Source: Tricholoma matsutake (taxonomy: Eukaryota; Basidiomycota; Agaricomycetes; Agaricales; Tricholomataceae). From it: a stretch of DNA of 64,000 nt. Made by a program: the position numbers and the translations under genes. The stretch's first letter is position 1, and each line of letters opens with the position of its first letter. The notes beneath the pieces were generated by a model. That model did no database searches, had not been told where the DNA came from, and saw only the letters and a list, made by a program, of their open reading frames with translations. Below, piece by piece: positions 59,301 through 64,000 of this stretch. The stretch lies in contig AP026549.1 of the NCBI GenBank assembly GCA_026075535.2, positions 4,464,001-4,528,000 of the forward strand, written 5' to 3'.

Positions 59301-59533
59301 CCCTATGGATTGATAACCAATCTGCACTTTCAGTTGCTAAAAATCCAGACCATCATGGGAGAGTTAAGCACCTTGATCTAAGATTCTACTGGCTTCACAA
59401 CGAAGTCAAGAAAGGAATTATCTGGGTTGAACACATCCCAACAGACAAGAATCCAGCAGATGTCTTTACAAAAGCTCTTAGCTGTCCAAGAACTTTGGAC
59501 ATGCTTGCACTACTTGGACTACAGGTTCCTTAA
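53373..59533 (+). pseudogene. Copia Gag-Pol polyprotein, decayed
   Basis: ATG at 53373 (MTHGFDASKKHFDDL). Gag ends with a zinc knuckle CTWCLHTGHTEDNC (54055). The protease site DTG is kept (54270), but its usual A-S-S neighbours are replaced. The integrase zinc part LWHWHCGHLSADNIH..CEPCISGK lies at 54700-54830. The integrase core has HIYSDLKGPL and FQDDEGGEYI; the segment with the catalytic Glu is deleted at about 55160, where GIQQ is followed by a stop and LLAESKLPPSFWW. Reverse transcriptase has ISSAFLNGELDN (56530), SLYGLKQAGCEWHK (56642) and a FLDDMTIAAK active site (56795). RNase H has HCDADHGGNPDNG, then TTEAEYVVAVSAGQE and LWIDNQSALSVAKNP after the hAT insertion. Stop codons such as SIE*YKARLVA and ALK*LLCYLKG replace Arg codons. 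Confidence 0.88.
57429..59190 (-). mobile_element. hAT non-autonomous element, TAGGGTRTAGCA family
   Basis: Ends are TAGGGTGTAGCATGGG (57429) and the complement ending CTATACCCTA (59190), with a perfect 8-bp duplication TTTGTTAT (57421-57428 and 59191-59198). Hairpins are CCTCCCTC/GAGGGAGG (57776-57801), CACCAAGAGACA/TGTCTCTTGGT-type 57941-57966 beside a minus-strand donor-like site, and GAGCAGTTGCTC at 58032 and 58410. Its ends differ from the TAGTGTTT family but the hairpin module is shared. It interrupts the RNase H part of the Copia element. Confidence 0.9.
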
Positions 59534-59568
59534 TCTTTTTTTCTATTATTACTATCTAGACTTATCTT

Positions 59569-59580
59569 GTTGAGGGGGAG
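59569..59580 (+). other. Copia polypurine tract
   Basis: GTTGAGGGGGAG lies immediately before the right LTR. Confidence 0.75.
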
Positions 59581-59764
59581 TGTTGCTTTTCAGATACAAC
59601 ACAACAATTCTAGATACAGTATTACATAATCTACATACATAGGCCTGAGACGAGGGTCAAAGTTCTTCTAACTTTGACCATTGATTCTCAGGTGAGTAGC
59701 ATACATTACATTACAAATTAACTTTGACCATTGATTCTCAGTTCCTTCCTTTGCATTGCATTAG
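59581..59764 (+). repeat. Copia right LTR with 45-bp internal duplication
   Basis: It is like the left LTR, but AACTTTGACCATTGATTCTCAG occurs twice with a short spacer between. Confidence 0.85.
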
Positions 59765-59888
59765 TGAAGGTAGAAAGAGCATGGGAGATGGAAGGTCTTA
59801 TGGCATGGAAGAAGGAGCAGGAGGAAGAGAGAGCAAGGGAGGAAAACTTGTCACAGGTTGGGAGACATACAGTCGAATAGCACAGGGT

Positions 59889-61409
59889 TAGTGTTCAAGG
59901 GTCCAGTCTATAAGACCGGAAAAAGACTGGACCCTTAACCAAACTTAACTGCAAGAGACCGAACTGTCGGTCTCAGTTCACCCTATATTGGGATTGGTTT
60001 GGTTGTTGGTTGATCACTTTCATAAACTCACAAAAACTGATGTAAGACTGGTTGAAACCGGTCTTTTAGCCATGTTTATACTACTAGATATATAGCATAA
60101 GTTCAGTACAAAATACAGAAATAAGTATCTAAAAGACCAAAATATAAATACTACTATTACTATTTAAGTTATATTTACATAGAGTGGGACAAGCCAGCGT
60201 AAAAGGAGTTGTTTGGGTGGGTACTTATATACCATGTGGTCATGTTTGTGCTCACAAAAACAAAAGTGGCACCATATGCCTGAAGACTTCCCACGACACA
60301 ACAACAACATCGACAATGCTGTGTCATCACCCTGGTCTGCAACCACGACCATGCAAACCAACAAACACAAAGCAGGGGGCCCAAATGATGAACTACCGTT
60401 GTTTGGGCCCCTAGGGTATGTTTTTAAAGTTCACTTCTTCTTTCTTTTACTAACTACTTGTTTTTCTTCATTATTAGGTTTTTGCATTTTGATAATGACA
60501 CTGCCCACCCACCAAATGATGCACACAACCCCGGCGCTGCCACTGCAAGCCTCTGCTCACAGGGTGGCAACAGGCCCTTTCCTGGATGACAATGACTGCT
60601 GACAACAAATAGCGGGGACAACAAGGACAACGAATCAGGGGGACAAGGACAAATCAGGGGGGGGCAATGAGGATGAATCAGGGGGGTCTGCTGCAGACAG
60701 CCCAGATGACGCCAGTCGTTGTTTGGGCTGTTGAGTATGTTTTTTTTTGTTTAATCTTATTTCTTTTACTAACGATGTCACCTAACCACCATGCAACACA
60801 CCTGGGCCCTCGCCATACACCACCCATGCCCTATGTCACCGCTGCGAGCCTCTGCTCACAGGGTGGCAATGGGTACCACCACTTCCAGACAGCAACAGCA
60901 ATGGCAGCCAGGGACAATGGCCGACACCACATCAGAGCACCACCAACCCACCTATGAGCCACTGCTTGTAGGGGGTAATGGAGGTGCCGATGACAAACAA
61001 TGTACACAGGTAGGGGCTGACAAATGACAGGGAGCACAAAACAGACAACAACGAGAACAGGGGAGGTGGCAACATGCGACGGGGAGGAGACGACAAATGA
61101 CAACCACTCTTGACCCCCCACCATCGCTACAAATGTGAGACGGTGGGGCTATTTTATTATTATTTCATTTTCTTTCAGTCTTTTAGCAACACCACTGTGA
61201 GCAACTGCTCGCAGGGTGTAAATATAATTAGTTTTATCTATGATATATTATAATTTAGTTAGACTTGTAAAAACAGCCCGAAGACCAGTTCAAACTGGTC
61301 TTTTCGGTTGCAGTCTTGCAACTTTGGATGTCAGTTTGGACCAGTTCCGGTCCACAGTTGACCCCCCTTGTGGTAAAAAAACTGGACCAAACCAGACCCT
61401 TAAACACTA
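59889..61409 (+). mobile_element. hAT non-autonomous element (1521 bp)
   Basis: Ends are TAGTGTTCAAGGGTCCAGTC and its complement, with a perfect duplication CACAGGGT (59881-59888 and 61410-61417). It is closely similar to 38026-39614. It has a TATATA box at 60227, hairpin 60377-60410 with intron-like unit 60416-60477 (TACTAAC at 60448), a second hairpin 60698-60731 with GTATGT, then CTGCGAGC/GCTCACAG and CCCACCATCGC/GACGGTGGGG hairpins. Confidence 0.92.
60377..60477 (+). other. Hairpin followed by a complete intron-like unit
   Basis: GGGCCCAAA (60377-60385) pairs with TTTGGGCCC (60402-60410). The unit 60416-60477 starts GTATG, has TACTAAC at 60448-60454 and ends ATTAG. Confidence 0.6.
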
Positions 61410-61491
61410 CACAGGGTGAGTATTGTGGTATTGTAATACAAAGGAAGTCCTAACAAATAGTCCTTGCTTTAGCAATTAATGACCTTGAAAA

Positions 61492-62195
61492 TTGCTGTAC
61501 TCAACTTCCCTGATGACAGCCTTGCATGTGCCCAAGCAATATGTATGGGACAAATCGATGAAGGGTTACAAGAACTGCTATGTATCGTACATCTTTCATA
61601 TTGTGGTCTTTTGTTCTACCTCACAACTAGCCTTGTGTAGTCCCCCATCTACTCACCAATTGGGGGTTGGCATCCCACTTTGCAGGGGAGGGCTATGAGT
61701 TACCAGACTGTTTAGTCCAATTCACCGAAGAACCACTGCCTTACAAATTTGAACAAGTGGAAATGCCATCCCACCTTTCATATGCCGCAGCCTGCTTGTG
61801 GGAGCACTTCGAACCACAACTAGAACTCATGCTATGCCTATATTGGGCATGGCCCAACAAGTACAACAACCTCCAGCACCTGATCCCAACACCAGCCTCT
61901 GCACAGTCTCACCTCATGACATTATTGTCCATGCAAGAGATGCAAATGGTCTCCCCCATCATTGAGGCTGGAACAAAGATCGAACGCAGACAGCGGTGGT
62001 TATTGTTCAAGCACAGGGATGAACAAGAGGCAACAGACACAAACCTTTCCCTCTGAAGCATTAGGGCTCATTGGGAATGTTGGAGTAGATGCAGCAGAGA
62101 ACGAGTCCACAAAGGGAGAGAAGAGAGAAAATGGGTCAGAAGGGGAAGATGACGATAGAGCAGGGAAAAGGCTGAAATGGGACACACTAGGTTAA
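61492..62195 (+). pseudogene. 3' part of the unknown transposon ORF
   Basis: Pieces with YELPDCLVQFTEEPLPYKF, LELMLCLYWAWPNKYNN and EAGTKIERRQRWLLFKH lie at 61690-62040. A shifted frame then runs acidic and Lys-rich (EREEDDDRAGKRLKWD type) to a stop at 62195. They probably belong with the fragment at 52908-53135 and 59770-59877 as one gene broken by Copia and hAT elements. The family is unknown. Confidence 0.4.
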
Positions 62196-62310
62196 CAGTC
62201 AAAAGTTTTCTTTTCATCTGCAGGACTTGTGATAGATAGACAGCATTGTAATGTATCATTAGATTCATTAGATATATGGCTGCCTACAAAAAACATCAGT
62301 CTTAGAGTGG

Positions 62311-62573
62311 GTGTGTCGAGCGAAGCGAGCTAGGACAATAGGATGCATTGCCGGAGATGTGGTGGCAGAGGTGTGTGACGTCCAGAGGAGAGGTCCGTTG
62401 TCCGATCCGGCGTCATCTCACACATGTGATCTCAAAAGAGCGGATGCGTGCCAATTATGTAATCCAGACTATGACGTGCGCGTGAAATCGGACTTGTGCC
62501 AGTGGCTCCGGTTACCGGTTATTGAGCGGCAACCTCTTGGCTTTCTCCTCTTTCCTCCCATTGTATCGTCTTA
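62311..62573 (+). promoter_or_regulatory. Upstream region of the hydratase gene
   Basis: CpG content jumps to host level at about 62313. The region holds pyrimidine-rich CTTTCTCCTCTTTCCTCC just before the ATG at 62574. An open frame through it shows no family and is not called as a gene. Confidence 0.35.
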
Positions 62574-63956
62574 ATGTCAGCAGACCTCTCTAAAGTCGTA
62601 GGTTTTTCGGTCCCAGATACACCTGTGAGTGAAGCATTCGTTCTGAAGAATGCCGTCAACTCAATTATGAATCTATGATACACTCGGCCAACCCACTCAG
62701 GTAAATTGGAACAAGAGGGACCTCTTGACATATGCTGTTGGTGTTGGTGCGAAGAATGACGAATATCCCTTCGTCTACGGTGCGTATATGTACACCCGAG
62801 GCCCTTCAATAACCTGATATATTTATTGATTAGAGCTTCGTAAGACAATCATGTCAGTTGCACTGTACCCTGTCTAACACACACGCGCAGACAAGGACTT
62901 CGCTCCCATTCCGACTTATCCCGTTGTTCTGCCGTTCAAAGGCGATAGCCAGGAACTTAACTTGTTCTCGGAGCAAATGAAGCATGACACGGTCCCTGGG
63001 TTGCCCTACTTGGACCCCAACCGAATCGTATGTCTTGTTTTATGATCCAACTTCCAATGTGAATCTGTACACATACTATGTAGGTCCACGTAACTCAGTC
63101 TATTGAAGTCCTGAAAAATTTGCCGCTCGTCAGCGGACCCGGGTGGAAATGGAGAACACGCTATACCGGCGTAGTCGAAAATAGTGAGTGCTCCCTTAAC
63201 TCCCATGTTTGTCGTTCTTCACATAAGATACAGAGACTGGTATCATCCTGACAACTGAGAGTATGCTTATCGACCCGCACGGCACACCATATGCAAAGCT
63301 ATACGTGAGTCGGTCCATCCATAATGCTTCTGTGACAGCCTTATCCTTATCTGGGTAAAAGAGTTCGGCATTCCATCTCGGGGCCAAAGCTACCGGGGAT
63401 AAGTTCGCGAAGGTTATTGCTGGTCCACCACAGGCCAAGCCAATTCCTAAGGACCGAAGTCCAAACTGGGTTATCAAAGACCAGACTACACCAGAGCAGG
63501 CACTTATTTTCCGCCTCAGCGGCGATTATAACCCACTCCACGTTGGTATGTATTATCTTCCCTTGTCGCGTCTACTCTTAATTTCGTTCTCTAGATCCGA
63601 AAATCGGGCAAGCAGCAGGATTTGGCGGTGTCATCCTTCATGGCCTCTCGGGATTCGGCTTTGCTGCACGAGCTATCATCAAAGCCGTGGCCAATGGTGA
63701 TCCATCGGCGTTGAAGTTCTTCGGTGTAAGATTTACCGCTCCTGTGAAACCGGGTGATGCCCTGGAGACACAAGTGTGGGAGGTCGGTCCTGGACCTGCA
63801 GGAACGATCGAGGTTACATTCATCACTAAGAACGTAACGTCTGGCAAGGTATGCATTTCTCGTTATTCGGGTGCTATACGTTCGCTCACGTGTGTCTAGG
63901 TTGCGCTTGGTGGTGGTATAGCGTATGTCAGGAAAACTGGGAAATCAAAACTGTAA
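62574..63956 (+). CDS. Peroxisomal MaoC-type (hydratase-2) enoyl-CoA hydratase
   Basis: Exons begin at 62574 (MSADLSKVVGFSVPDTP, donor 62625), 62701 and 62891 and continue through short introns to TAA at 63954-63956. The N-terminal hot-dog half has DLLTYAVGVGAKNDEYPFVY and GDSQELNLFSEQMKHDTVPG. The C-terminal half has the hydratase-2 motif SGDYNPLHVDPKIGQAAGF followed by GVILHGL, with the catalytic Asp and His. The protein ends GKSKL, a canonical SKL peroxisome signal. It matches the C-terminal domain of the multifunctional enzyme Fox2 as a free-standing protein of about 300 residues. It would hydrate trans-2-enoyl-CoA to (R)-3-hydroxyacyl-CoA in peroxisomal beta-oxidation. The gene is intact and lies beside a transposon border. 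Confidence 0.9.
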
Positions 63957-64000
63957 TTGTATCATTCTAGGTCAATTCAAATCAGTTAACGTGATGTCTT

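Larger units (their letters stand above)
53136..59764 (+). mobile_element. Copia-type LTR retrotransposon
   Basis: The LTRs are 53136-53274 (139 bp) and 59581-59764 (184 bp, with a 45-bp internal duplication). Flanking 5-mers are GTGGA and GTGAA. A primer site GGTTATGGGCCC follows the left LTR, and a purine tract TTGAGGGGGAG precedes the right one. The order of domains is Gag, protease, integrase, reverse transcriptase, RNase H. A hAT element (57429-59190) interrupts RNase H. Many stops and an integrase deletion show that the coding region is dead. Confidence 0.92.

Noticed and set aside
62311..62574. 87-codon open frame upstream of the hydratase
   Set aside because: No family, no splice partners, and it lies where the promoter and leader are expected.
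1..64000. tRNA or rRNA genes
   Set aside because: No cloverleaf with A and B boxes or rRNA core sequence was seen on reading; a tRNAscan run would be decisive.

Overview
The window is nuclear DNA of a filamentous basidiomycete, most likely an Agaricomycete. It has many introns of about 45-65 bp, fungal-style splice sites (GTATGT, TACTAAC) and Agaricomycete transposon families: KDZ transposase, hAT, a Crypton-like tyrosine recombinase, an expanded XPG-like nuclease and Copia. The species cannot be named from sequence alone.

Layout: 1-40,430 is a transposon graveyard poor in CpG. 40,440-50,760 is a small island of host genes: a partial gene, a HABP4/PAI-RBP1-like protein, an OCRL-type inositol polyphosphate 5-phosphatase and a cyclophilin-40. 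50,800-62,310 is a second transposon block, built around a Copia element. 62,311-64,000 holds a peroxisomal MaoC-type enoyl-CoA hydratase gene ending in SKL.

The transposon blocks can be resolved by target-site duplications (TSDs) that I read directly. A hAT element (5657-19915) sits in an XPG-like nuclease gene. It contains a sister hAT copy (6000-7459) and a short-LTR element (8033-19164), and that LTR element's only gene is split by an 8.3-kb KDZ transposon (9516-17861). A second stack is a DDE transposase gene (about 26390-40418) broken by three hAT elements. One of these (26521-36148) contains a different hAT element (27941-35932) that carries the hAT transposase gene, itself hit by another hAT copy. 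A third stack is a Copia element (53136-59764) inserted in frame in an unknown ORF and itself hit by a hAT element (57429-59190).

The most unusual signal is a module shared by the non-autonomous hAT elements of at least three terminal-repeat families. It has a TATATA box, then long GGGCCCAAA/TTTGGGCCC-type hairpins lying directly against intron-like 5' splice sites, then further hairpins. The stems differ between copies by paired changes, as if the hairpin itself were selected. This could be a family of spliced, structured non-coding transcripts. Most transposon ORFs are killed by Arg (CGA) to TGA changes, the mark of C-to-T mutation at CpG.
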